A stretch of DNA of 48,368 nucleotides from an uncultured Pelagibacteraceae bacterium (GCA_902609065.1 CACLQJ010000004.1:1-48368); one strand, 5' to 3'. Shown: positions 32,921 through 41,982, counted from the stretch's first letter. Notes: generated by a model not told the origin, from the letters alone. A program made the numbers and translations.

Positions 32921-33983
32921 AAATTTTTCTCTTATTGGTTTTAAGATGCTAGGTGAATGGGAAAAACAAGACTCAATTTGGGTAACTTGGCCACATAATA
33001 GAAAAGATTGGCCAGGTCTTTTTAAATTTATCCCTAAAACATTTGCAGAAATAATATCAGCAATATCAAAACATCAATTAGTAAACTTGATCGTAAAACC
33101 TAATGAAAGTATTTTTGATATTAAAAAAGTTTTATTAAATCAAAATGCTGAATTAAGCTCCATAAATTTTCATAAAATTTTATCAAATAGAGCATGGATA
33201 AGGGATTTTGGACCGATATTTTTAGTTAACAAGAAAAAAAAAAGAAAAGTTTTTTTAAATTTTAAATTTAATGGGTGGTCGAAATATAAAGATTTTAAAT
33301 TAGATAACAAAGTAAATGACAAGATTTCAACTATTATTAAAATTAGAAAATTTGAGCCTGAGGTTAAAGTTGGAAAGATAAAAAAAATGTTTGTATTTGA
33401 AGGAGGAGCGTTTGATGTTAACGGTAAAGGTTCAATTTTAATAACTAAAGAATGTCTACTTAGTAAAGTCCAAGAGAGAAATCCTGGAATAAAAAAAGCT
33501 GACTATGAAAAAATATTATCAAATTTATTAAATGTTAAGAATTTTATTTGGCTTAATAAAGGTATTAAAGGTGACGACACTCATGGTCATATAGATGATA
33601 TATGCAGATTTGTATCTCCAAATACAATAATGACAGCAATTGAGAGTAATAAAAAAGACAAAAACTTCAAAATTTTACAAAATAACTTTAATATTTTAAA
33701 AAAGGCAAAAAATATCGATGGGAAAAATTTTAATTTAATAAAAATTCCTATGCCAAAGCCATTTTTTATACAAAAAGTTCGAGTCCCTGCAAGTTATTTA
33801 AATTTTCTCATATGTAACAAAATTATTTTATTGCCGTTATTTAATGATTCAAATGACAAAGTTGTTATAAAAATATTTAAAAAATTTTTCAAAACTAAAA
33901 AAATTGTTGGAATTGATTGTAGAAATTTAATTTGGGGTTTTGGAGCAATACATTGTATGACTCAGCATGAGCCAAGTGTTTAA
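32913..33983 (+). CDS. aguA: Agmatine deiminase
   Basis: A 356-residue protein of the guanidine-group-modifying superfamily that converts agmatine to N-carbamoylputrescine and ammonia. Conserved pieces: EWEKQDSIWVTWPHNRKDWPG at the start, RAWIRDFGPIFLV, FEGGAFDVNG, DDTHGHIDDICRFV (His/Asp site) and the catalytic Cys348 in IHCMTQHEPSV at the end. The ATG at 32913 is preferred because FKMLGEWE aligns with the usual FRMPAEWE. An internal ATG at 32946 would trim eleven residues. Last gene of the operon. It ends one nt before the convergent transporter gene. Confidence 0.93.
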   Translation: MIKNFSLIGFKMLGEWEKQDSIWVTWPHNRKDWPGLFKFIPKTFAEIISAISKHQLVNLIVKPNESIFDIKKVLLNQNAELSSINFHKILSNRAWIRDFGPIFLVNKKKKRKVFLNFKFNGWSKYKDFKLDNKVNDKISTIIKIRKFEPEVKVGKIKKMFVFEGGAFDVNGKGSILITKECLLSKVQERNPGIKKADYEKILSNLLNVKNFIWLNKGIKGDDTHGHIDDICRFVSPNTIMTAIESNKKDKNFKILQNNFNILKKAKNIDGKNFNLIKIPMPKPFFIQKVRVPASYLNFLICNKIILLPLFNDSNDKVVIKIFKKFFKTKKIVGIDCRNLIWGFGAIHCMTQHEPSV

Positions 33984-33984
33984 A

Positions 33985-34533
33985 CTAAACTGGTTTTAAA
34001 CTTCCTAATAGTAGTCTAAAAGGAATTAACATTGCTAAAGCGACAATTAATTTTACTGCTAGATCGCCTAATGAAAGTGTAAACCAAGATATACCAGTGC
34101 CATAAAAAGATATCGAAAAAAACAAGAATGTATCGACTGTAGAACCTATAATTGAGGATCCTAACGGTGCAATAAACCATTTTTTTTTTCTTAATCTATC
34201 AAAAATTTGAACATCTAATAATTGTGCAATCAGAAAAGCTGTTCCGGAGCCTATTGCGATCCTAATCGAAATAAAGTCAGCAAAGTTAGTTGAAAAAAAG
34301 AGTGTAAAGACAACACCTATCACAAATCCTAAATATACAATTTTACGAGCAGCTAACTTGCCATATGATCTATTTGCTAAGTCTGTAATTAAAAAAGCAA
34401 TTGGATAACTAAATGCGCCATAAGTTAATATATCTTCAAGACCATAGGCTTTTATTGGAAACTGAACAAGAAAATTTGAGGCTAATACAACTAACCCCAT
34501 TAAAATTGATAATGTTAAAAATACTTTATTCAC
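33985..34533 (-). CDS. Queuosine precursor transporter (YhhQ/VUT family)
   Basis: A 182-residue inner-membrane protein with about six hydrophobic helices. It has the family pattern LASNFLVQFPIK followed by GAFSYPIAFLITDLANRSYGK near residues 38-60, where the Asp and Asn are conserved in YhhQ. Imports queuine precursors such as preQ0 or preQ1 for tRNA modification, a saving for an organism that may not synthesise them. The start is a GTG at 34533 that overlaps the rpmB stop by one nt (TAGTG), so it is translationally coupled to rpmB. Confidence 0.86.
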   Translation of the reverse strand: MNKVFLTLSILMGLVVLASNFLVQFPIKAYGLEDILTYGAFSYPIAFLITDLANRSYGKLAARKIVYLGFVIGVVFTLFFSTNFADFISIRIAIGSGTAFLIAQLLDVQIFDRLRKKKWFIAPLGSSIIGSTVDTFLFFSISFYGTGISWFTLSLGDLAVKLIVALAMLIPFRLLLGSLKPV

Positions 34534-34814
34534 TAAGCAGTTTTATTCATGATTGATTTTTTCATTTTCTTCAATCTTAAAGACAAGTATTTGTTTTTTG
34601 TAGATTTAAGAAACTCATCAAAACTACCTTTTTTATCAACAGACCTTACACCAGCGTTAGATACAGTCAGTCTTAAGTTTCTTTTTAAAATTTGGCTTTT
34701 GAAATAAACCTTTTTTAAATTTGGTAAAAATTTTCTCTTTGTTTTATTGTTTGCATGGCTGACATTATGACCTTTTAAGGGAATTTTACCAGTAAGCTCA
34801 CATTTTTTTGACAT
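34533..34814 (-). CDS. rpmB: 50S ribosomal protein L28
   Basis: A 93-residue ribosomal protein, typical in length. The N-terminal SKKCELTGKIPLKGHNVSHA and the basic KTKRKFLPNLKKVYF are characteristic. L28 sits on the large subunit near the E-site. The promoter at 34823-34851 puts transcription start within about 2 nt of the ATG, so the mRNA appears to be leaderless, and no ribosome binding site exists. It overlaps the transporter gene downstream. Confidence 0.95.
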   Translation of the reverse strand: MSKKCELTGKIPLKGHNVSHANNKTKRKFLPNLKKVYFKSQILKRNLRLTVSNAGVRSVDKKGSFDEFLKSTKNKYLSLRLKKMKKSIMNKTA

Positions 34815-34822
34815 AGAAAACT

Positions 34823-34851
34823 TGTATAGGATTTCAAAGACCTGTCGTCAA
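34823..34851 (-). promoter_or_regulatory. Housekeeping promoter for rpmB
   Basis: On the minus strand TTGACG (34851-34846), a 17-nt spacer, then TATACA (34828-34823). This is close to the sigma-70 consensus with ideal spacing. The -35 box overlaps the pyrD stop codon. The predicted start point near 34816 lies about 2 nt before the rpmB ATG at 34814. Confidence 0.7.
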
Positions 34852-35894
34852 GTTGATTTTTTTGATCCTATGACTTCATTGATGTTATTTATACCTTCCT
34901 GCTCTAAAATTTTAATTAATTCATTATTTATATGTGTTGCTATCCTTGGACCTTTATAAACCATTCCCGTATAAAGCTGAACTAAAGTAGCACCATTTAA
35001 TATCTTTTCATATGCACCTTTTGCAGAATCTACTCCGCCTACACCTATTATCTTAATTTTTTTTCCAACAAGATTATAAAATTTATTTATGATTTTGTTA
35101 GACATATTTTCAATTGGTTTTCCTGACAATCCACCTCTTTCAAATTTATTTATATTTGACAAATTTTCTCTATTTCTGTCTGTAGAATTAGATATAATTA
35201 TAGTCTCAACTTTGTTATTTACTAATATTTCGGATACATCTTCAATTTGTCTCGAAGACAAGTCAGGTGAGATTTTAACTGCGATCGGTATATTTGAGGA
35301 AGAATTTTTTTTCACTTTTAGTATTGATCTTATTAAGATCTCTAATTCTTTCGTTTGATGGAAATCTCTAAGATTTTCTGTATTAGGTGAAGAAATATTA
35401 ATTGTTATGTAATCTGCGAGATTTAAAAACTTTTTGAAACATATAGCATAATCTTCAATTCTATTTGTTGAATCTTTATTTGGACCAATATTTATTCCCA
35501 ATAGTCCTTTTGGCTCATTTTTTTTTATTCTTAAACTAACTACCTCACATCCTTCATTGTTAAAACCTAATCTATTAATAAGAGCTTCGTCCTCCTCTAA
35601 TCTGAAAACTCTAGGTCTAGAATTTCCAAATTGTGGTTTAGGTGTTACGGTTCCTACTTCAACAAATCCAAATCCCAAATTGAATAAAGAATTATAAACC
35701 TCAGCATTTTTGTCAAAACCTGCGGCTACACCTATTGGAGAAAATATTTTTTTATTGAATATTGACGTTTCAAGTAAAGGGGATTTATTTACTTTAATAG
35801 AAGCAAAATTTCCAAATTTTAAAGTATTTATTGCTAATGAATGTGCAGTTTCAGGATTAACTTTAAATAAAAAAGGTCTTAAAATACTAAACAT
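34848..35894 (-). CDS. pyrD: Dihydroorotate dehydrogenase (quinone), class 2
   Basis: Oxidises dihydroorotate to orotate in pyrimidine synthesis, passing electrons to the membrane quinone pool. The 348-residue length and the N-terminal membrane-contact helices (LRPFLFKVNPETAHSLAINTL) mark class 2. IGVAAGFDKNAEVYNSLFNLG and GTVTPKPQFGNSRPRVFRL are diagnostic. The catalytic base is the serine in NISSPNTENLRD near residues 173-184. The FMN phosphate loop is IGVGGVDSAKGA. It overlaps lysS upstream by 8 nt. Confidence 0.95.
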   Translation of the reverse strand: MFSILRPFLFKVNPETAHSLAINTLKFGNFASIKVNKSPLLETSIFNKKIFSPIGVAAGFDKNAEVYNSLFNLGFGFVEVGTVTPKPQFGNSRPRVFRLEEDEALINRLGFNNEGCEVVSLRIKKNEPKGLLGINIGPNKDSTNRIEDYAICFKKFLNLADYITINISSPNTENLRDFHQTKELEILIRSILKVKKNSSSNIPIAVKISPDLSSRQIEDVSEILVNNKVETIIISNSTDRNRENLSNINKFERGGLSGKPIENMSNKIINKFYNLVGKKIKIIGVGGVDSAKGAYEKILNGATLVQLYTGMVYKGPRIATHINNELIKILEQEGINNINEVIGSKKST

Positions 35895-37455
35895 TATTTA
35901 TTTTGTTTTTAATTAATTCAATTGTTTCATTTAAACCAAAAAAGCTAATAAAAAATCCCATTCTTGGTCCATTTTCATCTCCGAAAATTACTTGATAGAT
36001 TAACTTAAACCAATCTCTAAGGTTATCTTTATAACCATTTTCCTTGCCAACTGTATATATTTCAGTTTGGATTTCCTCAGGTGTCATTCCATTACTACAC
36101 CCCTCGAGTTTTTTTATTAGTTCATTGAGAGCATTTCTTTGATCATCATTTGGCTTAATATATTTTTTTGTTTTTCTAATAACTTCATTGAAATATTTAA
36201 TTGCATAACCAACTAGTTTGTCAAAAATCGGAAAGTTTTTTTCATTGATGTTAGTTTTATATTTTTTAACAAATTTCCAAAGTATTTCTTTAGATGAAGC
36301 ATTACTAGTCTCAACTAAATTAATCAGCATAGAAAAACTCATTATGATATCTTCTTGGGGTATTTGACCTTTGTGAACATGCCATGCAGGATTTAATAAA
36401 AGCTGTAATTCGCTTTGCGTCTTACTTTTTTCAATAAAATTTAGATATTCATCTACTGCTTTTGAAACAATCTCATGGTAAAGTTTTTTCGCTCTTTTTG
36501 GGTTCTGATACATAAAGAGAGATAAACTTTCTGGTGATGCATAATTAAGCCATTGATCAATTGTAATTCCATTGCCTTTAGATTTTGATATCTTTTCACC
36601 TTTTTCATCCAAAAATAACTCGTATGCAAAACCAGTTGGATTACTTTTTCCGAGAATTTTAATTATTTTTGTTGATAGGATCGCACTCTCAATAAGGTCT
36701 TTTCCATACATTTCAAAATCAATATCTAAAGCGTACCATCTCATTGCCCAATCAACCTTCCACTGTAATTTACAGCTACCATCTAATACACACACTTCAA
36801 GATCTTGTCCATGGTTATCAAATACAATTTTATTATCTTTTCCATTAATTTCTTTTACTGGAATTTCTAAAACTTTTTCTGTAGTTGGGCATATAGGTAA
36901 AAATGGTGAATAGGTTTTTTGCCTATCTTTTCCTAGTGTTGGGATAATTACATTCATTATATCATCAAATTTTTTCAAAATTAATATTAATGTTTCGTTA
37001 AAAAAACCTTTTTTATAAAGTTCGGTTGAGCTTTTGAAAGTATAATTAAAGTTAAAATTATTAAGAAAATTTTTTAGCATTTCGTTATTATGTTCTCCAA
37101 AACTATTAAATTTTCCAAAAGGGTCAGGAACTTTAGTCAGCGGTTTATTTATATTCTTATTTAATATTTCTTTGTTAGGAATATTGTCTGGAATTTTTCT
37201 AAGCCCATCCATGTCATCAGAAAAAGTAATAATTTCCTTTGGAAGGTCTGTTAGATAATCCAGAGCATTAACCACCATTGAAGTTCTAGCTACCTCAGCA
37301 AAAGTTCCTATATGTGGAAGGCCACTAGGTCCATATCCTGTTTGCAAAATTATCTTACCCTTTTTATCGATGTTTTTTTTTCTGTCTCTTAAAATTTTTT
37401 TTGCCTCAACAAATGGCCAAGCGTTTGTTTTTTCTATGTTTTCTTTATCTAGCAC
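35887..37455 (-). CDS. lysS: Lysyl-tRNA synthetase, class I
   Basis: A 522-residue class I LysRS, the archaeal-type enzyme also found in alphaproteobacteria and spirochaetes in place of the usual class II enzyme. The HIGH-like motif is GPSGLPHIGTF near residues 43-53, and the KMSKS-like motif is EKISKSKGNG near 286-295. The C-terminal ~150 residues form the anticodon-binding helical part. The start is a GTG at 37455. No class II LysRS appears in the window. It is followed by pyrD with an 8-nt overlap, and is divergent from trkH over an 88-nt AT-rich gap in which TATAAT (37490-37485, minus) is a possible -10 box. Confidence 0.94.
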   Translation of the reverse strand: MLDKENIEKTNAWPFVEAKKILRDRKKNIDKKGKIILQTGYGPSGLPHIGTFAEVARTSMVVNALDYLTDLPKEIITFSDDMDGLRKIPDNIPNKEILNKNINKPLTKVPDPFGKFNSFGEHNNEMLKNFLNNFNFNYTFKSSTELYKKGFFNETLILILKKFDDIMNVIIPTLGKDRQKTYSPFLPICPTTEKVLEIPVKEINGKDNKIVFDNHGQDLEVCVLDGSCKLQWKVDWAMRWYALDIDFEMYGKDLIESAILSTKIIKILGKSNPTGFAYELFLDEKGEKISKSKGNGITIDQWLNYASPESLSLFMYQNPKRAKKLYHEIVSKAVDEYLNFIEKSKTQSELQLLLNPAWHVHKGQIPQEDIIMSFSMLINLVETSNASSKEILWKFVKKYKTNINEKNFPIFDKLVGYAIKYFNEVIRKTKKYIKPNDDQRNALNELIKKLEGCSNGMTPEEIQTEIYTVGKENGYKDNLRDWFKLIYQVIFGDENGPRMGFFISFFGLNETIELIKNKINNV

Positions 37456-37543
37456 AATTTATCTAATTTTTCCTTATAAATACTATTATATTTTTTTCTA
37501 ATAAAGTTGAAATTTATTTACCATAAAATAATGTTCATTCAAA

Positions 37544-38992
37544 ATGTCCAATTATAAAACAGTTTTTTTTACACTGGGCTTACTCCAAATTGTTCTCGGT
37601 TTATCAATGATTATCCCTATTTTGATTCAAATATCGTACGACGAGGCAGATTCAGGTTTTATTGTATCGGGGTTGGCAACTATAATTTTTGGAATGTTAT
37701 TTTATCTATCTAATTTAGATCATGACAAAAAAATTAATTTACAACAAGCTTTTTTACTTACCTCTTTATCATGGTTATGCATTGCATCTTTTGGATCATT
37801 GCCATTTGTTTTTTCAGAAATAAATTTGTCTATTACTGATGCTTTTTTTGAAAGTATGTCAGGCATTACAACTACAGGATCGACAATAATTCCTAATTTA
37901 AATGATGCACCTAAAGGTATTTTATTGTGGCGAGCCATGTTGCAATGGCTTGGGGGAATTGGAATTATTGTAATGGCTATAACATTAATGCCAATAATGA
38001 ATGTTGGAGGTATGCAATTATTTAAAATATCGACAAACGATAAAAGTGAAAAAATTTTACCAAAAACTAAAGAAATATCTGTCAGGTTAATATTGATTTA
38101 TTTGTTTCTAACTTTTGTATGTTCTGTTTTATATAAAATTTGTGGGATGAATTTTTTTGACAGTTTTACACATGCTATGACCACTATAGCAACTGGCGGT
38201 TTTTCAAATTACAATGAATCTATAGGATATTTTAATAATTCATATATTGAAATTACTTCCATAATTTTTATTTTATCTGGTAGCATTCCTTTTATAGTTT
38301 ATCTCAAGTTTATAAATGGAGATAAAAAGATATTTATATCAGATAGCCAAATTAGATTATTTTTTAAAATTGTTCTTTTCTCAGTGATTTTTTTATTTAT
38401 TTATCTTTCAACAATTAATAAAAATTTCTATGATATTAGTTTTTTGTCAGTATCATTCAATGTGGTATCTATTTTAACCGGGACAGGTTATGTCACTGAC
38501 AACTTTAGTAGTTGGGGTAATTTCCCACTACTTTTCTTTTTAATATTAATGTTTATCGGAGGTTGTGCAGGATCAACAACGTGCGGTATAAAAATATTTA
38601 GAGTCCAAATCTTGTTTCAATTTTTTTCTAATCAAATAAAAAAAATAATATATCCTCACGGGGTATTTAATATGAAGTATGAAAAACAAAATATTGATGA
38701 GAAATTTATATCCTCTGTAATTTCTTTTATTTATTTATATTTTATAATTTTCTTCATTGTTACCTCATTATTATCAATAAATGGTCTTGATCTTATATCT
38801 GCTTTATCCGCTGCGGCAACTGCGATATCGAATGTGGGCCCAGGTCTCGGTGACACTATCGGACCTAATGGAAATTTTTCAGAAATATCAAATAATTCAA
38901 AATGGATTTTAAGTTTTGCAATGATTTTAGGAAGGCTTGAACTTTTTGCGATTTTAGTTTTATTTATTCCATCATTTTGGAGAAAATATTAA
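37544..38992 (+). CDS. trkH: Potassium uptake protein TrkH
   Basis: A 482-residue inner-membrane potassium translocating subunit with about twelve hydrophobic segments in four pore repeats. The filter glycines are visible in SGITTTGSTI, TTIATGGFSN, ILTGTGYVTD and ISNVGPGLGD, one per repeat. IFRVQILFQFF is also typical. TrkH works with a cytoplasmic NAD-binding TrkA protein, which is not in this window. The stop overlaps the next ATG by one nt (TAATG), coupling it to ampG. Confidence 0.9.
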   Translation: MSNYKTVFFTLGLLQIVLGLSMIIPILIQISYDEADSGFIVSGLATIIFGMLFYLSNLDHDKKINLQQAFLLTSLSWLCIASFGSLPFVFSEINLSITDAFFESMSGITTTGSTIIPNLNDAPKGILLWRAMLQWLGGIGIIVMAITLMPIMNVGGMQLFKISTNDKSEKILPKTKEISVRLILIYLFLTFVCSVLYKICGMNFFDSFTHAMTTIATGGFSNYNESIGYFNNSYIEITSIIFILSGSIPFIVYLKFINGDKKIFISDSQIRLFFKIVLFSVIFLFIYLSTINKNFYDISFLSVSFNVVSILTGTGYVTDNFSSWGNFPLLFFLILMFIGGCAGSTTCGIKIFRVQILFQFFSNQIKKIIYPHGVFNMKYEKQNIDEKFISSVISFIYLYFIIFFIVTSLLSINGLDLISALSAAATAISNVGPGLGDTIGPNGNFSEISNNSKWILSFAMILGRLELFAILVLFIPSFWRKY

Positions 38993-40365
38993 TGATCAAA
39001 AAAAAAAAACCTTGGTCAGAGTCAATACTTGTTTATAAAGATATTAGAATGTTAAGAATTCTTTTATTAGGAGCGATAAGTGGTTTTCCTTGGGTATTAA
39101 TAGCTAGTAGTTTGAGTCTTTGGTTAAAAGAAGAAGGACTAAGTAGATCTACTATTGGATGGGCAGGTTTGATCTTTGGTGTGTATGCATTTAATTATTT
39201 ATGGGCTCCCTTAATAGACAGAATACAAATACCTATTTTGACTAAAAAGATTGGCCATAGACGTGGTTGGATAGTTTTTATGCAATTAGTAATTTTATTA
39301 TGTTTACTTATCTGGAGTTTGATAAATCCTACACAAAACTTAGCGCTAATTATTGGGGTTGGTCTGATTATTGCATCTGCATCTGCAACTCAAGACATAA
39401 CAGTTGATGCTTTGAGGATTGAGCAAATTAATGCTGATGAAGGTAAATCTATGGCGGCCGGTGCTGCAGTTGCTGTCGTGGGATGGTGGACTGGATATAA
39501 ACTCGGAGGAGTTATTGCACTATTTACAGCAGAATTTTTTGAAAATGTAGGTATTCAAGATTACTGGCAGGCAACTTTTTTAGTTTTAGGTGGAATTATT
39601 ATTTTAATGAATTTAGCTTTAATGTTTGTGCACGAACCAAACAATAATAGACGAAAGTTAAAACAATCTGAAACTGACAAAATAATTGAAAACAAACTAG
39701 GAACTTCAAATAAATTAAATAAATTTATCGCTTATATATCAGGAACTATCGGGGGTCCAATAATAAGCTTCTTCAAAAAAAATGGATTTACTATTGCTAT
39801 TTGGATCCTAGGTTTTGTATTTTTATTTAAAATCGGGGAAGCATTTCTTGGCAGAATGTCTATAGTATTTTATAAAGAAATAGGTTTTTCAAAGACTGAA
39901 ATAGCAATTTATTCTAAAACATTAGGATGGATAACAACTGTAGTTTTTACTTTAATTGGTGGAATTTTTGCTATGAGATCTGGAACAATTAAAACAATGT
40001 TTGTTGCTGGGGGTTTTATGGCTGCTACAAATCTTTTATTCGCAGTTCTTGCTTGGTCTGGAAAATCAGAGTTGCTATTCGCTATAGCAGTTATAGCAGA
40101 TGACATATCTGCTGCTTTTGCAACCGTTGCTTTTGTTGCTTTTATATCATTACTTGTAGATAGAACTTATACAGCTACTCAATACGCACTTCTTGCCTCT
40201 ATTGGAACAGCTGGAAGAACTACACTATCTTCATCTTCAGGTGCTTTAGTTGATTGGCTCAATGGCGATTGGGGTACGTTTTTTATAATTACCACTTTGA
40301 TGGTAATTCCCTCGTTAGTATGTTTGTGGTTCATTAAAGATAAAATTGTATTAAGTGAAAAATAA
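38992..40365 (+). CDS. ampG: AmpG-family muropeptide permease (MFS)
   Basis: A 457-residue major-facilitator protein with twelve hydrophobic helices. Its N-terminus matches the PAT/AmpG group: FPWVLIASSLSLWLKEEGLSRSTIGW near residues 30-55, NYLWAPLIDR near 68-77, and SATQDITVDALRIE near 130-143. AmpG imports anhydro-muropeptides shed during wall turnover. I start at the ATG at 38992, overlapping the trkH stop. The upstream in-frame TTG at 38977 adds five residues. The following gene encodes an NlpC/P60 peptidase that overlaps it by 11 nt, supporting a muropeptide role. Confidence 0.82.
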   Translation: MIKKKKPWSESILVYKDIRMLRILLLGAISGFPWVLIASSLSLWLKEEGLSRSTIGWAGLIFGVYAFNYLWAPLIDRIQIPILTKKIGHRRGWIVFMQLVILLCLLIWSLINPTQNLALIIGVGLIIASASATQDITVDALRIEQINADEGKSMAAGAAVAVVGWWTGYKLGGVIALFTAEFFENVGIQDYWQATFLVLGGIIILMNLALMFVHEPNNNRRKLKQSETDKIIENKLGTSNKLNKFIAYISGTIGGPIISFFKKNGFTIAIWILGFVFLFKIGEAFLGRMSIVFYKEIGFSKTEIAIYSKTLGWITTVVFTLIGGIFAMRSGTIKTMFVAGGFMAATNLLFAVLAWSGKSELLFAIAVIADDISAAFATVAFVAFISLLVDRTYTATQYALLASIGTAGRTTLSSSSGALVDWLNGDWGTFFIITTLMVIPSLVCLWFIKDKIVLSEK

Positions 40366-41104
40366 TTTTTTTTGTAATAAACCCGTAATAAATATTCTTT
40401 TGCAGCCAAGAAAATCTTCTAAAGTTAGTAGTCAATTAATTTATGGTGAGAAATTTAACATAATCTCAAGAAGTAAAAATTATATCAAAATTAAAAATTT
40501 TTATGATGGATATATTGGTTATATAAATTCGAATGAATTCAAATCGAATTATAAACCAACTCATAAAGTAGTATTTCTTAAGTCAAGAATTTATTTAGAT
40601 AAAAAAGGTAAAATCAAACCATCTAATTCTTTCCTCCCATTTTTAAGTGAAATAGAAATTTTAAAATCAAAAAAAAAAATGATTATGTTTGAAAATAATA
40701 AATGGATAAAAAAAAAAGAGATTTTGCCCATAAGTAGAAAGGTCAGTAATTACAGCAGAATTTTTAAACTATTCTTAAATTGTCCATATAAATGGGGAGG
40801 AAAATCTTATAGAGGGATAGATTGTTCTGGTTTAATTCAAATCTATTATAAGTTTAATAGGAAATTTTTTCCAAGAGATACGGTTGATCAAATCAAAATT
40901 AAAAAGGGTAAAAAAATTAAAAAATCATACTCAAAAGGAGATATAATTTTTTGGAATGGTCATGTTGCAGTTTGTTTAAATAATAAAATACTAATACACG
41001 CTTACGGACCTAGAAAAAAAGTTTTGATTATGTCAATTAAAGAGACAGTAAGTATAATTAAGGAAACTGCTAATCTCGAAGTGAAAAAAATATTTACAAT
41101 TTAA
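40355..41104 (+). CDS. NlpC/P60-family peptidase without signal peptide
   Basis: A 249-residue protein with one or two bacterial SH3-like segments at the N-terminus (about residues 10-105, including SSQLIYGEKFNIISRS and YDGYIGYINSNEF), then an NlpC/P60 domain (about 125-245). The catalytic cysteine is Cys157 in GIDCSGLIQIYY, and the histidines are in FWNGHVAVC and ILIHAYGP. No signal peptide or lipobox is visible, so it should stay in the cytoplasm, like YkfC-type gamma-D-Glu-diamino acid endopeptidases that trim imported wall peptides. The start is GTG at 40355, inside ampG. It ends in a shared TTAA with tyrA. Confidence 0.82.
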   Translation: MKNNFFCNKPVINILLQPRKSSKVSSQLIYGEKFNIISRSKNYIKIKNFYDGYIGYINSNEFKSNYKPTHKVVFLKSRIYLDKKGKIKPSNSFLPFLSEIEILKSKKKMIMFENNKWIKKKEILPISRKVSNYSRIFKLFLNCPYKWGGKSYRGIDCSGLIQIYYKFNRKFFPRDTVDQIKIKKGKKIKKSYSKGDIIFWNGHVAVCLNNKILIHAYGPRKKVLIMSIKETVSIIKETANLEVKKIFTI

Positions 41105-41982
41105 ATTTCTCTTCCAAAGTCAGGTTTTGAGACATCTTGTTTTGAACTAATTATTTGCTTTCGAACTTTTTTCGAATTTACTAAAATTTTTTTTATTTCT
41201 TTATCTTTTTTAGCTTTAATTTTTTTTTTAATTAAATTAAGATTTTTAATAAATTTGTTAATTGAATTGATCATATTATCGTTATTACTAAAAAATATAT
41301 CCCTCCACATGATTTCATTTGATGCTGCTGTTCTTGAAAAATCTCTTAAACCACCAGCACTATACTTAATTATATTTTTTTGTTCGACCTTTTGAAAATC
41401 TTGAGCCGTTTTTATTAAGTTATAAGCTATTAAATGTGGCAAATGACTTGTAATTGCAAAAATTTTATCATGCTCTTCAGCATTCATCATAATTACTTTT
41501 GAACCTAATTTTTTCCAAAATTTTTTTACCAAGTTTATTTTATTCTTCATGCCTTTATTAATTAAGATGCACCATTTATTATTAAATAACTCTTTACTCC
41601 CAAACTTTGGGCCACTAACTTCAGATCCTGCTATTGGGTGACTTAAAACTAAATTTTTATTTTTAGCGAATTTGAGTAAATTTCGCTTAGTAGATCCTAC
41701 CTCAGTTATGACTAAATCTTTTGATTTAAGCTTATCTATTTTTGAAAAGATAAACTTATATTCACTCATTGGCGTACAAATTATTATAAAGTTTATGTTT
41801 TCTAAATCTTTGTTTAAGTTAGAAATGAATTTTATTTTCTTATTTATCTTTCTTATTATTTTTCTATTTTTTTTTAATTTTTCATAAACATAGATGTTTT
41901 TTGATACTTTATTTTTTATAGAACTTTTCAAAATTGAAGATCCAATCAAACCACATCCTACAATTAGAATATTATTAAACAT
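41101..41982 (-). CDS. tyrA: Prephenate/arogenate dehydrogenase
   Basis: A 293-residue tyrosine-pathway dehydrogenase. The NAD-binding Rossmann motif is ILIVGCGLIGSS near residues 5-16. Family motifs SHPIAGSEVSGP near 115-126 and ITSHLPHLIAYNL near 177-189 hold the catalytic and substrate-binding histidines. GGLRDFSRTAAS near 212-223 is also conserved. There is no ACT or chorismate mutase domain. The start lies within the hisC stop region (8-nt overlap), the common hisC-tyrA pairing in which the HisC-type aminotransferase may also serve aromatic amino acids. Confidence 0.91.
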   Translation of the reverse strand: MFNNILIVGCGLIGSSILKSSIKNKVSKNIYVYEKLKKNRKIIRKINKKIKFISNLNKDLENINFIIICTPMSEYKFIFSKIDKLKSKDLVITEVGSTKRNLLKFAKNKNLVLSHPIAGSEVSGPKFGSKELFNNKWCILINKGMKNKINLVKKFWKKLGSKVIMMNAEEHDKIFAITSHLPHLIAYNLIKTAQDFQKVEQKNIIKYSAGGLRDFSRTAASNEIMWRDIFFSNNDNMINSINKFIKNLNLIKKKIKAKKDKEIKKILVNSKKVRKQIISSKQDVSKPDFGREI

